The notes beneath the pieces were generated by a model. That model did not search any database. It saw only the letters and a program-made list of their open reading frames with translations, and was not told where the DNA came from. Positions 28,086-38,337 of a stretch of DNA of 64,000 nucleotides are shown here, piece after piece. The position numbers and the translations under genes are program-made. Position 1 is the first letter of the stretch. Each line of letters begins with the position of its first letter. Origin of the DNA: Candidatus Zipacnadia bacterium (GTDB lineage Bacteria > Armatimonadota > Zipacnadia > Zipacnadales > UBA5352); assembly GCA_029821735.1 (NCBI GenBank), contig JALGSU010000002.1:62001-126000 (forward strand). The letters run 5' to 3'.

Positions 28086-29151
28086 GGAGAGCAGAATCGA
28101 CCTCCATTGCCAGGTCGCTCGCCCCCTCGGCCAGCCCCACGTAGTAGCCTGCGGCAGCGACCATCGCCGCATTATCAGTGCACAGCCACCGCGGCGGGAA
28201 GTGCGCCCCCAGTCCCTTGGCGCCAGCCGCTGCCGCCATGTCTTCGCGCAGGAGTGTGTTGGCCGCAACGCCGCCGCCGACGAGAATTTGTCTCACCCCG
28301 AAGTGTACCGCCGCCTGCATCGCTTCGCGCACCAGGCAGTCCACTATCGCCTGCTGGTATGAGGCCGCCAGGTCAGCAAGTGAGTAGCCACACTCGGCCA
28401 GGCCAGCCGGTTCGACGGTCCTGACGAGCGCGGTCTTCAGCCCGGCGAAGCTGAACTCAAATCCTGTCTTAGTATCCGGTCTTGGCAGCGGCACTGCAGT
28501 CGGGTCGCCCCCCACTGCCGCCCGCTCAATCGCCGGCCCGCCAGGGTACCCCAGTTCGAGGAGTCGAGCCGCCTTGTCGAGCGCTTCGCCTGCAGCGTCG
28601 TCACGCGTCCAGCCCACCAACTGGTAGCTGCCCATCTCCTCAATCAGCACCAGGTCCGAATGCCCACCCGATGCCACCACTCCGAGCGCCGGGAACTCCT
28701 CCGCCGCTGGCGCATCGATCCCCTCCCCGGTCAGGAATGACGAAGTCATGTGGGCGGCGATGTGGTTTACGCCCAGCAGCGGCAGTCCGGTCGTCAGCGC
28801 ATAGCCCTTCGCCGCGCTCACGCCGACCAGCAGCGACCCCACCAACCCCGGCCCACGGGTCACCGCCAGAGCCGCGAGGTCGCCCCAGCCCACCCCCGCC
28901 TGCACCAGTGTCTCCTGCACGATGGCCGTAATCAGCTCAGCATGTCTGCGCGATGCCACTTCGGGAACGATTCCCCCGAAGTGTGCGTGCAGTTCGTCCT
29001 GGGACGCGACCGCGTTGCTGACGATCTCCGTGCCCCCGCGCACAATCGCCGCGGCGGTCTCGTCGCACGAAGTCTCGATACCCAGCACCAGACTCTCAGA
29101 GTTCAATGACAAGCTCAAGTTCTCGCTCCTGCTCCCACCGCTCACGCTCAT
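28063..29151 (-). CDS. tsaD: tRNA N6-threonylcarbamoyladenosine transferase subunit TsaD
   Basis: This is the universal Kae1/TsaD ATPase that transfers threonylcarbamoyl to A37 of ANN-decoding tRNAs, working with TsaB and TsaE. It shows LVLGIETSCDETAAAIV, the metal-binding VNHIAAHM, VASGGHSDLVLI and FSFAGLKTALVR, and the C-terminal LCTDNAAMVAAAG. The start is uncertain: ATG 29151 overlaps rimI by 56 bases, and TTG codons closer to LVLGIETS (about 29100-29125) are possible. It is the last gene of the tsaE-tsaB-rimI-tsaD operon. Confidence 0.95.
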   Translation of the reverse strand: MSVSGGSRSENLSLSLNSESLVLGIETSCDETAAAIVRGGTEIVSNAVASQDELHAHFGGIVPEVASRRHAELITAIVQETLVQAGVGWGDLAALAVTRGPGLVGSLLVGVSAAKGYALTTGLPLLGVNHIAAHMTSSFLTGEGIDAPAAEEFPALGVVASGGHSDLVLIEEMGSYQLVGWTRDDAAGEALDKAARLLELGYPGGPAIERAAVGGDPTAVPLPRPDTKTGFEFSFAGLKTALVRTVEPAGLAECGYSLADLAASYQQAIVDCLVREAMQAAVHFGVRQILVGGGVAANTLLREDMAAAAGAKGLGAHFPPRWLCTDNAAMVAAAGYYVGLAEGASDLAMEVDSALQLPIYIV

Positions 29152-29641
29152 CGGCCAGCGCCCCGGCCGCTCCTTTATCCTGCAGCCCGTATCGCGTGGC
29201 GAGGATCGCGTCCTCACCGGTATCATGGTAGTAGCGTGGCCGCTGCCCGACCACCTCAAAACCGAGTTTCTCGTAGAGCCGCGCAGCCTGATGGTTGCTG
29301 ACCCGGTACTCCAGCATGACCGACTCAGCGCCCAGACGAGCCGCCTGATGTAGAGCGCACACCATCAGGACCTCGCCGATCCCGTGGCCGCGCCAGTCGG
29401 GGTCCACGGCCAGCGTGCAGATGTGGCCCTCATCCACAAAGTGCCACAGCCCTACGTAGCCGACCAACTGATCGCCTAAAGTGGCAGCCAGGTACCAGGC
29501 GCCCGGTCTGGCCAACTCAGAGGCCAGCAGCGAGCGGCTCCACGGCGCCGAGAAGCTCGCGTGCTCGATGCGCCACACGTGCGACAGATCGTCGACGCCT
29601 GCGCGGCGAACGACCAGTTGCCGGGTCGGAGTTTCCGTCAT
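29096..29641 (-). CDS. rimI: Ribosomal-protein-S18-alanine N-acetyltransferase-like GNAT
   Basis: This 181-residue GNAT acetyltransferase has the acetyl-CoA loop VDPDWRGHGIGEVLM (RGxGIG type) and the C-terminal EYRVSNHQAARLYEKLGFEVVG block typical of RimI. RimI acetylates the N-terminus of ribosomal protein S18 and is often encoded between tsaB and tsaD, as here. The start codon overlaps the tsaB stop (ATGA, 29638-29641). The final 20 residues are acidic (EQERELELVIEL) and overlap tsaD. Confidence 0.92.
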   Translation of the reverse strand: MTETPTRQLVVRRAGVDDLSHVWRIEHASFSAPWSRSLLASELARPGAWYLAATLGDQLVGYVGLWHFVDEGHICTLAVDPDWRGHGIGEVLMVCALHQAARLGAESVMLEYRVSNHQAARLYEKLGFEVVGQRPRYYHDTGEDAILATRYGLQDKGAAGALADERERWEQERELELVIEL

Positions 29642-30348
29642 CTCAGGTTCAGGTCGACGCCGTGCTCGCGTTCAGCCTGTGACAGCCGCACGTAGCGGGG
29701 TCGCAGATTATAGGCCGCCTGCGGATCAGCCTCAGAGATGTGCGCCTCCCCGATCCGAGCTACCTCAGCTGCTCGCGGCATCTGACATCGCTCATGCGCG
29801 ACGTGGCAGTTCTCGAAGACGCCCTGCACCGGTCCGCAGTGTTCACACGCGGCGTCCCCACACAGGAAATCGGGCGCTCCCCCAAATATGTCCTCAGCCA
29901 CTTTCAGCGCCTTGGCCAGCCGCAGGACCTGGGTCGGCGCCACTTCGCGCGCGAGGCCCCCATCGCCGGTGGTCAGCAGCGTCATGTACACTTCGCCCGC
30001 GCGCGCGGTCTGCAGCACACACACCGTGTAGCCCTCGCGCAGATGCAGCGAGGCCACCAGTGCTTCGGGCGTGGACACTCCAACCAGCGGCACGTCCAGC
30101 GCATGCGCCATCGCTTTGGCAGCCGCCACGCCCATGCGCACGCCAGTGAACGATCCCGGCCCGATGCCCACCGCAATGCCGGAGATTTGGCTCGCGCCGC
30201 CGCTGGCCTCAAGCATGTCTGCTATGTGCATGGTGAGGAACTGGTTGAGCTTCATGCGCGACTCGAAAGAGCGGCCAGACCGCTCGCGGCCATCGCGCAC
30301 CAGCGCAACGCTACTGACTTCGCCTGATGTCTCAATCCCCAGAAGCAT
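29638..30348 (-). CDS. tsaB: tRNA threonylcarbamoyladenosine biosynthesis protein TsaB
   Basis: This 236-residue ASKHA-fold partner of TsaD has the opening LLGIETSGEVSSVALV and the diagnostic GIGPGSFTGVRMGVAAAKAMA. A central region with several cysteines (DFLCGDAACEHCGPVQ) is unusual and might bind metal. TsaB lacks catalytic activity but scaffolds the TsaD-TsaE complex. It overlaps tsaE by 17 bases and rimI by 4, showing tight coupling. Confidence 0.93.
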   Translation of the reverse strand: MLLGIETSGEVSSVALVRDGRERSGRSFESRMKLNQFLTMHIADMLEASGGASQISGIAVGIGPGSFTGVRMGVAAAKAMAHALDVPLVGVSTPEALVASLHLREGYTVCVLQTARAGEVYMTLLTTGDGGLAREVAPTQVLRLAKALKVAEDIFGGAPDFLCGDAACEHCGPVQGVFENCHVAHERCQMPRAAEVARIGEAHISEADPQAAYNLRPRYVRLSQAEREHGVDLNLR

Positions 30349-30826
30349 GATTCACCATCCGCTCGACGATCGCCGCGGGGCGTGAGCCCAGTCCCACCAG
30401 GCGCATTTGCCGGCCCTCACCATCGTAGTCCAGTTGCACGATCAGCCTGTCGTGGGGCAAGGTCTCCTCAACTGTGTCGGCCCACTCGATCGCCACCACT
30501 GAGGCCCGGAGCCAGTCGTCCAGCCCCAACTCGAACAACTCCTCGGCATCGTCAATACGGTACGCGTCCACATGCGACAGGGCTGTTGCGCCTCGATGCA
30601 GACGCATCAGCACGAAGGTCGGGCTCGTGATAGGTCCCGCGAGCCCAAGGCCCTCCGCCAGCCCCTGAACGAAGCAGGTCTTGCCCGCCCCCAGCGGACC
30701 AATAAGCGCCACCAGATCGCCCGCGTGCAGCAGCGCGCCAAGCCGCCGAGCAATCGCCTGCGTTGCTTCGGCGGTCCCCGTGTGTGTGCTCCACTCGGCC
30801 AGATCGCTGACTGTGTTCTCTGCCAT
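30332..30826 (-). CDS. tsaE: tRNA threonylcarbamoyladenosine biosynthesis ATPase TsaE
   Basis: This 164-residue P-loop protein has Walker A ALIGPLGAGKTCFVQG, the family block ITSPTFVLMRLH and HVDAYRIDDAEELFELGL, and the tryptophan-bearing VVAIEWADTVEETLP. TsaE drives turnover of the TsaBD complex. It is the first gene of the operon. The 126 bases to rtcA, which is divergent, must contain both promoters, but neither is obvious. Confidence 0.94.
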   Translation of the reverse strand: MAENTVSDLAEWSTHTGTAEATQAIARRLGALLHAGDLVALIGPLGAGKTCFVQGLAEGLGLAGPITSPTFVLMRLHRGATALSHVDAYRIDDAEELFELGLDDWLRASVVAIEWADTVEETLPHDRLIVQLDYDGEGRQMRLVGLGSRPAAIVERMVNHASGD

Positions 30827-30952
30827 CAGGTGGGAACATTTCCCGGTTCACCCCCGCAGCTCCTTCCCCGGGGCCTGCTGCCCCGCAAGACCGCCGTGCC
30901 TGCGAGCAAGTGCTCGAGGTGGTGGCGGCGAATACTCGCCCGGTGGTTAACC

Positions 30953-32582
<1,630 letters not shown>

Positions 32583-32587
32583 CGCCC

Positions 32588-33610
32588 ATGGCACAACCAT
32601 CCGACGTCGTAGCCCTTACGCATGCCGATCGCGATGGCATCGTTGAGGCGACCCATTTTGGGGCAATCGCAGTCTGTGCAGCCGACGGCCGGCTGCTCGC
32701 GCACGCTGGCAATCCCGAATCGGTTCAGTACTGGCGTTCGGCCAGTAAGCCCATCCAGGCACTGAGCGTGATCACCAGCGGGGCCGCTGATCGCTTCGGA
32801 TTCTCGCAGCGTGAGCTGGCTCAGATGTGCGCATCGCACAGCGGATCGGCGATGCACACCGAGACTGTGCTGGGTATCCTTGGCAAGCTGGGGCTGGATG
32901 AATCAGCGCTGCAGTGCGGCATACATCCGCCCGGCGACGCCACCGAACGTGAGCGGCTGGCAAGCGCAGGCGAAAAGCCCGGTCCTCGGCACAACAACTG
33001 CTCGGGCAAGCACTCCGGGATGCTGGCGACCTGTCTGGCGCTGGACGCTGACCCGGCGAGCTATCTTGAGTTGGGCCACCCAGTCCAGAAGCTGATCGCC
33101 GAGCAACTGTCGCTGATGTCGGGCACTCCGGTGGCAGAGATCCACTACGGGCACGATGGCTGCGACGCGCCAACCGCCGCTCAGACGCTGCGCGCTCAGG
33201 CGCTGGCGTGGGCGCGTCTGGCTGATCCGGGGGGCCTGCCTGATGATCTGGTACCTGCGGTGAACCGCATCGCGGGGGCAATCCCGGTAGCGCCGGAACT
33301 GCTCAGTTCCGTGGGTTCGTTCAGCGCGCGGCTGATCGAGGCCGGAGGCGGCGACGTAATCTGCAAGGGAGGCGCAGCGGGACTCTTCTGCTTCGCGATC
33401 CGCAGCCGGGGCGTGGGCGTGGCCTTCAAGGTCGCTGACGGCTCGGGAGCCGGGCACGAACCGGTGGCGATCGCGCTGCTGGAGCGGCTGGGTGTGGACC
33501 TGCCGACCGACTTCGCTGAGGAGTTCGGCAGTTCCGCGATCACCAACTGTCACGGCCGTATCGTCGGCCAGATGCGCGCGGCGGACATTCAACTCGAGCA
33601 GATGGCCTGA
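32588..33610 (+). CDS. L-asparaginase II family amidohydrolase
   Basis: This 340-residue protein is of the asparaginase II / Rhizobium AnsA-like (serine-type, beta-lactamase-related) family rather than the bacterial type I/II fold. It shows FGAIAVCAADGRLLAHAG, the SxxK-like YWRSASKPIQAL, CASHSGSAMH, and RHNNCSGKHSGMLA with HDGCDAP. It hydrolyses asparagine to aspartate and ammonia. It begins 5 bases after the DUF1844 frame and is followed after 11 bases by a Gfo/Idh dehydrogenase, so rtcA to 34662 may be one transcript. Confidence 0.92.
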   Translation: MAQPSDVVALTHADRDGIVEATHFGAIAVCAADGRLLAHAGNPESVQYWRSASKPIQALSVITSGAADRFGFSQRELAQMCASHSGSAMHTETVLGILGKLGLDESALQCGIHPPGDATERERLASAGEKPGPRHNNCSGKHSGMLATCLALDADPASYLELGHPVQKLIAEQLSLMSGTPVAEIHYGHDGCDAPTAAQTLRAQALAWARLADPGGLPDDLVPAVNRIAGAIPVAPELLSSVGSFSARLIEAGGGDVICKGGAAGLFCFAIRSRGVGVAFKVADGSGAGHEPVAIALLERLGVDLPTDFAEEFGSSAITNCHGRIVGQMRAADIQLEQMA

Positions 33611-33621
33611 GGGAGATCACT

Positions 33622-34662
33622 ATGGGGCTCACAGTCGCCCTGATCGGTTGCGGAAGCATCGCCCCGACGCATCTGGACGCACTGGTGCGCAACGACCACG
33701 TGGACCGAGTCTTCGCCGCTGACCCGAGCGAGGAGGCGCGTGAGGCGATGTTCTCCCGCTACGGAATCATCAAGCGACTGGCGGAGGACTGGCGCGAGCT
33801 GATCGCGGACGATGAGGTGGATGTGGTTGACATCCTCACGCCTCACGACAGCCACCGCGATATAGCCGTGGCTGCGCTGGAGGCGGGCCGAGACGTGATC
33901 TGCGAGAAGCCTATCGCGCGCACCGTCGCCGAGGCGGACGAGATGATCGCCGCCGCTGAGCGCACGGGTCACCGACTCTTTGTGGCCATGTCACAGCTCA
34001 ATTTCCCGGCGGTGATCGCAGCCCGCGAACTGATCGCGGAGGGAGCGATCGGCCGACCTCTCCTGGCGGTGTTCACGGTGCTCGACAACGAAGTCGAGCG
34101 CATGAACGATCCCGAGCACTGGAAGTGCGACCTCGAGCGCGCGGGCGGCGGCGCGTTCATCGACCTCGGCTACCACACGGTCTACATCATGCAGGACCTG
34201 CTCGGACCTGCGGAGGCAGTGACCGCAACGGGCTCGCGTCTACTGGTAGAGCCTGAGACCAAGGGCGAGGATACGGCCGCAGTGGCTCTGGAGCTGGCGG
34301 GCGGCTCGCTGGGGAGCATCGTTGTGACTTTCGCCGACGCGGCCACGCGCTATCAGGCCGAGCGTCGGATCATCGGGACCGAGGGGACGCTGCTCATCCG
34401 CGACCAGCCCGAGGACGAGTGGCCGCTGCTCCTGATTCAGGACGAGGCCACGAGCCCGGTGCGCGTACACGCGACGCTCGACGAACAGGGATACGCAGTG
34501 CAGGCAACGCTGGATGATTTTGTCGCGGCGTTGGTGAGCGGAGACGAGCCACCGATCAGCACCGAGGCGGCAAGACAGGCCCTGGTGACTGTGGAGGCCG
34601 CTTACGAATCGATGCGAACAGGTTGCCGAGTCGAGATCCCGCGCGGCGAATCCACGGACTGA
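33622..34662 (+). CDS. Gfo/Idh/MocA-family oxidoreductase
   Basis: This 346-residue NAD(P)-linked dehydrogenase has the Rossmann loop LIGCGSIAPTHLDAL, the DILTPHDSHRDIA strand, the canonical VICEKPIART lysine motif, and GGGAFIDLGYHTVYIMQDLLG with the catalytic-region His. The C-terminal beta-sheet domain carries GTEGTLLIRD. It has the canonical EKP, unlike the paralogue at 19912. The substrate is unknown. The stop is followed after 5 bases by a parS-like palindrome. Confidence 0.93.
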   Translation: MGLTVALIGCGSIAPTHLDALVRNDHVDRVFAADPSEEAREAMFSRYGIIKRLAEDWRELIADDEVDVVDILTPHDSHRDIAVAALEAGRDVICEKPIARTVAEADEMIAAAERTGHRLFVAMSQLNFPAVIAARELIAEGAIGRPLLAVFTVLDNEVERMNDPEHWKCDLERAGGGAFIDLGYHTVYIMQDLLGPAEAVTATGSRLLVEPETKGEDTAAVALELAGGSLGSIVVTFADAATRYQAERRIIGTEGTLLIRDQPEDEWPLLLIQDEATSPVRVHATLDEQGYAVQATLDDFVAALVSGDEPPISTEAARQALVTVEAAYESMRTGCRVEIPRGESTD

Positions 34663-34667
34663 CAAAG

Positions 34668-34683
34668 CGATTCACGTGAAACA
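34668..34683. other. parS-like ParB-binding palindrome
   Basis: CGATTCACGTGAAACA agrees with the bacterial parS consensus TGTTTCACGTGAAACA at 14 of 16 positions, with the central TTCACGTGAA perfect. It sits in a 74-base gap between convergent genes, as parS sites often do. parA/parB are not in the window. Confidence 0.6.
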
Positions 34684-34736
34684 CGTTGAGGCGCGGCTAC
34701 GGTTTCTTCGCGGCTTCGTTGGGGACAACAGGGGCT

Positions 34737-35417
34737 TTACTGCTCGTCTCGGCGAGCGACGGGCGCAGGAGCGACTTCGGGCACGTCCTGGACGTTGATG
34801 CGCATGTCGGTGTGCTTCTCCGCCTCGCGCAGAATCATCTCCCCCATGATGGCCGCCCGATCAGGATCGCGCCCGACCTGGATGGCATACTGGTACCAGT
34901 CGTCGGCCCTGATGCGCTCCTCAGTGAGAAGCTGGGCCTCGTAGTCGACAAGCACGTCGCGAGCGTCCGGGTGCTCGGTGAGGGTCGAAGCCATGATCGC
35001 GAGTTTGGCGGAGACGCGAATAAAGAGCTCGTCGTCCAAGGTCACGAATTCGGTGACACCCGCCGCTTCAGAGTTCCGGTCAGACTGCCGGATCACGCGG
35101 GCGGCCTCTGCGTCATAGTCGGCGGGGGGCTCCGCGGGCCCGTCGGGGGCCTCGGGCGCGGCCGGGTCATCGGCAATCTCCACCGGCGACAGGTCTGCGG
35201 GAGCCGCTCCTGGACCGGGGGTCACTACTGCCTGCTCGGGATGGAGCATGTCCCAGGGAAGCTGCTGGTCCTCGACGACCTGCAGGTCCGGATCGGGCAG
35301 GTCGGCCTCCTTGGTGGAGGTCAGATGCCACGCTACAATGGCCCCGCAGGCGAGGCCAGCGAGGATCACTATCAGCATTATTGCGTTGTTGATGGAACCG
35401 TCCGTGCCACTTCGCAT
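34737..35417 (-). CDS. Membrane-anchored protein of unknown function
   Basis: The 226-residue product has one N-terminal membrane helix (NAIMLIVILAGLACGAIVAW), a Pro/Ala/Asp-rich linker (residues about 60-105) and a helical C-terminal domain (FIRVSAKLAIMASTLTEHPD, RAAIMGEMILREAEKH). The topology suggests a short cytoplasmic N-terminus with the domain outside. No family is recognised. It is transcribed away from queD with a 183-base shared upstream region. Confidence 0.7.
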   Translation of the reverse strand: MRSGTDGSINNAIMLIVILAGLACGAIVAWHLTSTKEADLPDPDLQVVEDQQLPWDMLHPEQAVVTPGPGAAPADLSPVEIADDPAAPEAPDGPAEPPADYDAEAARVIRQSDRNSEAAGVTEFVTLDDELFIRVSAKLAIMASTLTEHPDARDVLVDYEAQLLTEERIRADDWYQYAIQVGRDPDRAAIMGEMILREAEKHTDMRINVQDVPEVAPAPVARRDEQ

Positions 35418-35538
35418 GTTATCTTCTTTACAGACGCCTGTTCGTAGAGCTATGTTCCGGCTTGCGTTGCGCGCCGGAAGTATACGTGGCGCGGGGCGCG
35501 TCAGTCAATGCAGCCACGTGCGGCTGCCACGAACCGTG

Positions 35539-35547
35539 TGGTATAAT
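35539..35547 (+). promoter_or_regulatory. Extended -10 promoter for queD-queC
   Basis: TGGTATAAT (extended -10 form TGnTATAAT) lies 54 bases before the queD start. No good -35 is seen, which is normal for the extended -10 type. No preQ1 riboswitch fold was recognised in the leader. Confidence 0.6.
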
Positions 35548-35600
35548 GGACCGCAGGCCAACCCTACGACGTCTTGCGCACGCGGAGGCGGCAGAAACGC

Positions 35601-35972
35601 ATGTATGAACTCACCGTCGAGAGAGAGTTCTCGGCCGCGCACAATCTGCGCGACTACGACGGCGCGTGTGCCCGGATGCACGGGCACAACTACCTGGTGC
35701 AGATCACGGTGGGTGGGCCAGAGCTCAACAGCCAGGGGCTACTCGTCGACTTCGGCGACCTCAAGGTCATCTACGACGAGGTTCTGGGCAAGCTTGACCA
35801 CCAATGTCTGAACGAAGTCCCGCCGTTTGACGAAATCAACCCGACCAGTGAGAACTTGGCGCGCCATATCTACGAAGTGATCGCCGAGGGGCTCCCTGAG
35901 GGCGTGACTATGCGGGCGGTCAAGGTCTTCGAGTCATCGCGAGCGTGCGCCACCTATAGCGAGGGAGACTGA
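35601..35972 (+). CDS. queD: 6-carboxy-5,6,7,8-tetrahydropterin synthase
   Basis: This 123-residue enzyme makes 6-carboxytetrahydropterin, the second step of queuosine synthesis from GTP. It shows zinc-ligand histidines in FSAAHNLRDY and ARMHGHNY, the catalytic Cys in DGACARMHGH, LDHQCLNE and a C-terminal Glu (VFESSRACATY). ATG 35601 gives the natural start MYELTVEREFSAAH. Its stop overlaps the queC start (TGATG). Confidence 0.95.
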   Translation: MYELTVEREFSAAHNLRDYDGACARMHGHNYLVQITVGGPELNSQGLLVDFGDLKVIYDEVLGKLDHQCLNEVPPFDEINPTSENLARHIYEVIAEGLPEGVTMRAVKVFESSRACATYSEGD

Positions 35973-36640
35973 TGAGTTCGGTAATCCTGCTTTCAGGCGG
36001 GATGGACTCGGTGGTGGCGGCGTGGGCGTCGCGGACCGAGCATGAGCCCGCGCTGACCCTGACCTTTGACTATGGTCAGCGAGCCGCCCAGCGCGAACTG
36101 GAAGCAGCCCTTAATGTGTCCGCTGAGCTCGGTGTACCCAACCGCTTCATCAAACTCCCGTGGCTGGCGAAGCTCAGCGCGGCCTCGATCACGAACGCTG
36201 GCTCGGACCCGGCCGGTGACACCGACGCGTCAGTGTGGGTGCCCGCGCGCAACGCTATCTTCCTGAGCATCGCGGGAGCCTACGCGGAGAGCATGGCCTG
36301 CGAAGCCATCGTGTGCGGGTTCAACGCCGAAGAGGCTGCCGAGTTTCCAGACAACTCGGCGGAGTTCGTCCAGCGAGTTGACGAGATGCTGCAGATGGCG
36401 ACGCGCAACGCGCCGCGGGTTGTCAGCCCAACTTTGCCACTGACCAAGAAAGAGATACTGCAACTGGGTGTGGAACTCGGGGCGCCACTTCAGTTCCTGT
36501 GGAGCTGCTACGGTTCGGGGCCGCAGCACTGCTGGCAATGCCCATCGTGCAGGCGATTGCGGGCAGCGCTCGGCGAGGCCGGACTGTGGGAGAGCTTCAT
36601 CGGGCAGCGTGCATCATCGCGGGAAGACAAGAACCAGTAG
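35972..36640 (+). CDS. queC: 7-cyano-7-deazaguanine synthase
   Basis: QueC converts carboxy-deazaguanine to preQ0 with ATP and ammonia. The 222-residue protein has the PP-loop SGGMDSVVAAW, TFDYGQRA, VWVPARNAIFLSIA, CGFNAEEA and the C-terminal zinc cluster (C-x7-CWQCPSC). ATG 35972 overlaps the queD stop. queE, queF and tgt are not in the window. Confidence 0.96.
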   Translation: MSSVILLSGGMDSVVAAWASRTEHEPALTLTFDYGQRAAQRELEAALNVSAELGVPNRFIKLPWLAKLSAASITNAGSDPAGDTDASVWVPARNAIFLSIAGAYAESMACEAIVCGFNAEEAAEFPDNSAEFVQRVDEMLQMATRNAPRVVSPTLPLTKKEILQLGVELGAPLQFLWSCYGSGPQHCWQCPSCRRLRAALGEAGLWESFIGQRASSREDKNQ

Positions 36641-36653
36641 GGAGGCCCAACTG

Positions 36654-38330
36654 ATGGGTCGTCTGGCATTCTTTGATGGCTGCGCAATGGTCGGATGGCG
36701 GGCAACGCGCCACCCGGAGACCATCTGGCACCCCAACGACTTCGTGCGCGACTACGACTACTACGGGATCGCAGCCGGGCTCGTGTACCACGCGTGCGCA
36801 TCCGAGTATCACCAGGACTACGGCAACCGGCGTCTTCTGTCCGAGATCGAGGGACAGTCGCGGCTGGTGCCGCAGTGGGTCTTGATGCCCCACCACACGG
36901 GCGAAATCGCCCCAGCCGACGAGCTCGTGCCGGAGATGTTGTCGCTGGGAGTGCGATCAGCACGCTTGTTTCCGAAGACACATGGGTATGATCTGAGTGA
37001 GGAAATCTGCGGCCCCCTGCTCGGGCTGCTGCAGGAAGCACGGGTGCCACTGTTCGTGGACGCGACGGAGGTGGCCATCGGGGCAGCGCAGGGGCTGTGC
37101 GCGCGCTACCCCGAGTTGCCGATCGTTCTGTGCGGAGTAAGTTGGGGCGTTGACCGCGTGCTGGAGCCGGCACTTGCGAAAGCCCCGAACCTGCACATCG
37201 AGACGCACGCGTTCCAGGGCCACCGAGCCTATGAGCGCTTCGCCGAACAGTTCGGATCCGAGCGCCTGATCTTCGGCACCGGCCTGCCGGACTGCAGCCC
37301 CGGTGCGGCGATGATGATGTCGCTGTACGAGGACATCAGCGAAGACGAGCGGCAGAAGGTGGCAGGCGGAAACCTGCTGCGGCTCATACAAGACGTCAGG
37401 GCGGACGGGCCCTGCCCTATCGAGGCGATTGAGCCTGCCGAGCCGCGTGAAGACGACGACCCGATCGTCGCAGCGCTGCGCGAGGGTTTGCCGCTTGACG
37501 ACGAGTTCGTCTTTGACGCGCACGGGCACATCGGCCACGAGGGCTCAATGGGCATTGCGCGCCTGCAACTTCCCTACATCGATGGGGACGGCCTGGTCGG
37601 GACGATGGACCGGTGCGGGATAGATCACTGCATCGTGAGCACGTGGAGCGGGATCACGCACGGTGACGAGGACAGCAACGATATCACACTTCGGGCAGTC
37701 CAAAGACACAAGGGCCGGCTGCTGGGCTACGGATGCATAAACCCGCGCTACCCCGAGCAGGTGCAGTCGGAGATGAAGCGGGTGCTCAACAGCGGCGCGA
37801 TGGTGGGCTTCAAGCCTTACCCGCCGCGCCAGCAAGTGCCGCTGACGGACATCCGGCAAAGGCCCATGCTGGAATGGTCGGACCGGACTGGGGCGCCAGT
37901 GCTCTGCCACGGCGGGTTCGCGCCCGCCGGGTCAGTAACTCCGGACCAACTGGCTTGGCTGGCGGACCTGTACCCAGGGGCGAAATTCGTGCTGGCGCAC
38001 ACGGGCAGCGCGTGGCCGTTGGCGGAAGCGTTAGTGCCAGTTGCGCGGAAATATGGTAACATATACGCAGAGATAACATATACAGCCATACTGTATGGGC
38101 TCGTTGAGTACCTGGTCCGGGAAATGGGCCGAGACCGAGTGCTGTTCGGGACCGACTGCGTCATGCGTGACGCAGCGCCGCAACTCGGCTGGGCGGCGTG
38201 GGCGAGGATTCCGCTTCAGGACAAGCGCATGGTCCTGGGCGGGAACACCGCCGACATGCTTTCGTGGCCGCCCGAGCTGCGCCAGTCAGTGACCGGACTT
38301 GCCAGGCGTGAGCAGAAAGGGTCGGCGTGA
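36654..38330 (+). CDS. Fused double amidohydrolase-2-type protein
   Basis: This 558-residue protein contains two amidohydrolase-2 barrels in tandem. The second (about 285-540) has the metal set: H290/H292 (FDAHGHIGHEG), H419 (LCHGGFAP), H449 (LAHTGSAWP) and D501 (LFGTDCV). The first (1-265) keeps the fold landmarks (FGTGLPDCSPGAAM) but has FFDGCAMVG in place of the His-x-His strand and Gly in place of the final Asp, so it is probably non-catalytic. Relatives act as decarboxylases or lactonases. ATG 36654 has GGAGG upstream. It follows queC by 13 bases. Confidence 0.82.
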   Translation: MGRLAFFDGCAMVGWRATRHPETIWHPNDFVRDYDYYGIAAGLVYHACASEYHQDYGNRRLLSEIEGQSRLVPQWVLMPHHTGEIAPADELVPEMLSLGVRSARLFPKTHGYDLSEEICGPLLGLLQEARVPLFVDATEVAIGAAQGLCARYPELPIVLCGVSWGVDRVLEPALAKAPNLHIETHAFQGHRAYERFAEQFGSERLIFGTGLPDCSPGAAMMMSLYEDISEDERQKVAGGNLLRLIQDVRADGPCPIEAIEPAEPREDDDPIVAALREGLPLDDEFVFDAHGHIGHEGSMGIARLQLPYIDGDGLVGTMDRCGIDHCIVSTWSGITHGDEDSNDITLRAVQRHKGRLLGYGCINPRYPEQVQSEMKRVLNSGAMVGFKPYPPRQQVPLTDIRQRPMLEWSDRTGAPVLCHGGFAPAGSVTPDQLAWLADLYPGAKFVLAHTGSAWPLAEALVPVARKYGNIYAEITYTAILYGLVEYLVREMGRDRVLFGTDCVMRDAAPQLGWAAWARIPLQDKRMVLGGNTADMLSWPPELRQSVTGLARREQKGSA

Positions 38331-38337
38331 GAGAGCT

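Noticed and set aside
34737..35417. Lipoprotein call for the membrane-anchored protein
   Set aside because: LACGA resembles a lipobox, but the hydrophobic helix continues beyond the Cys, so a plain membrane anchor is at least as likely.
35418..35600. preQ1 riboswitch before queD
   Set aside because: No recognisable preQ1 aptamer or pseudoknot pattern; only an extended -10 promoter was seen.
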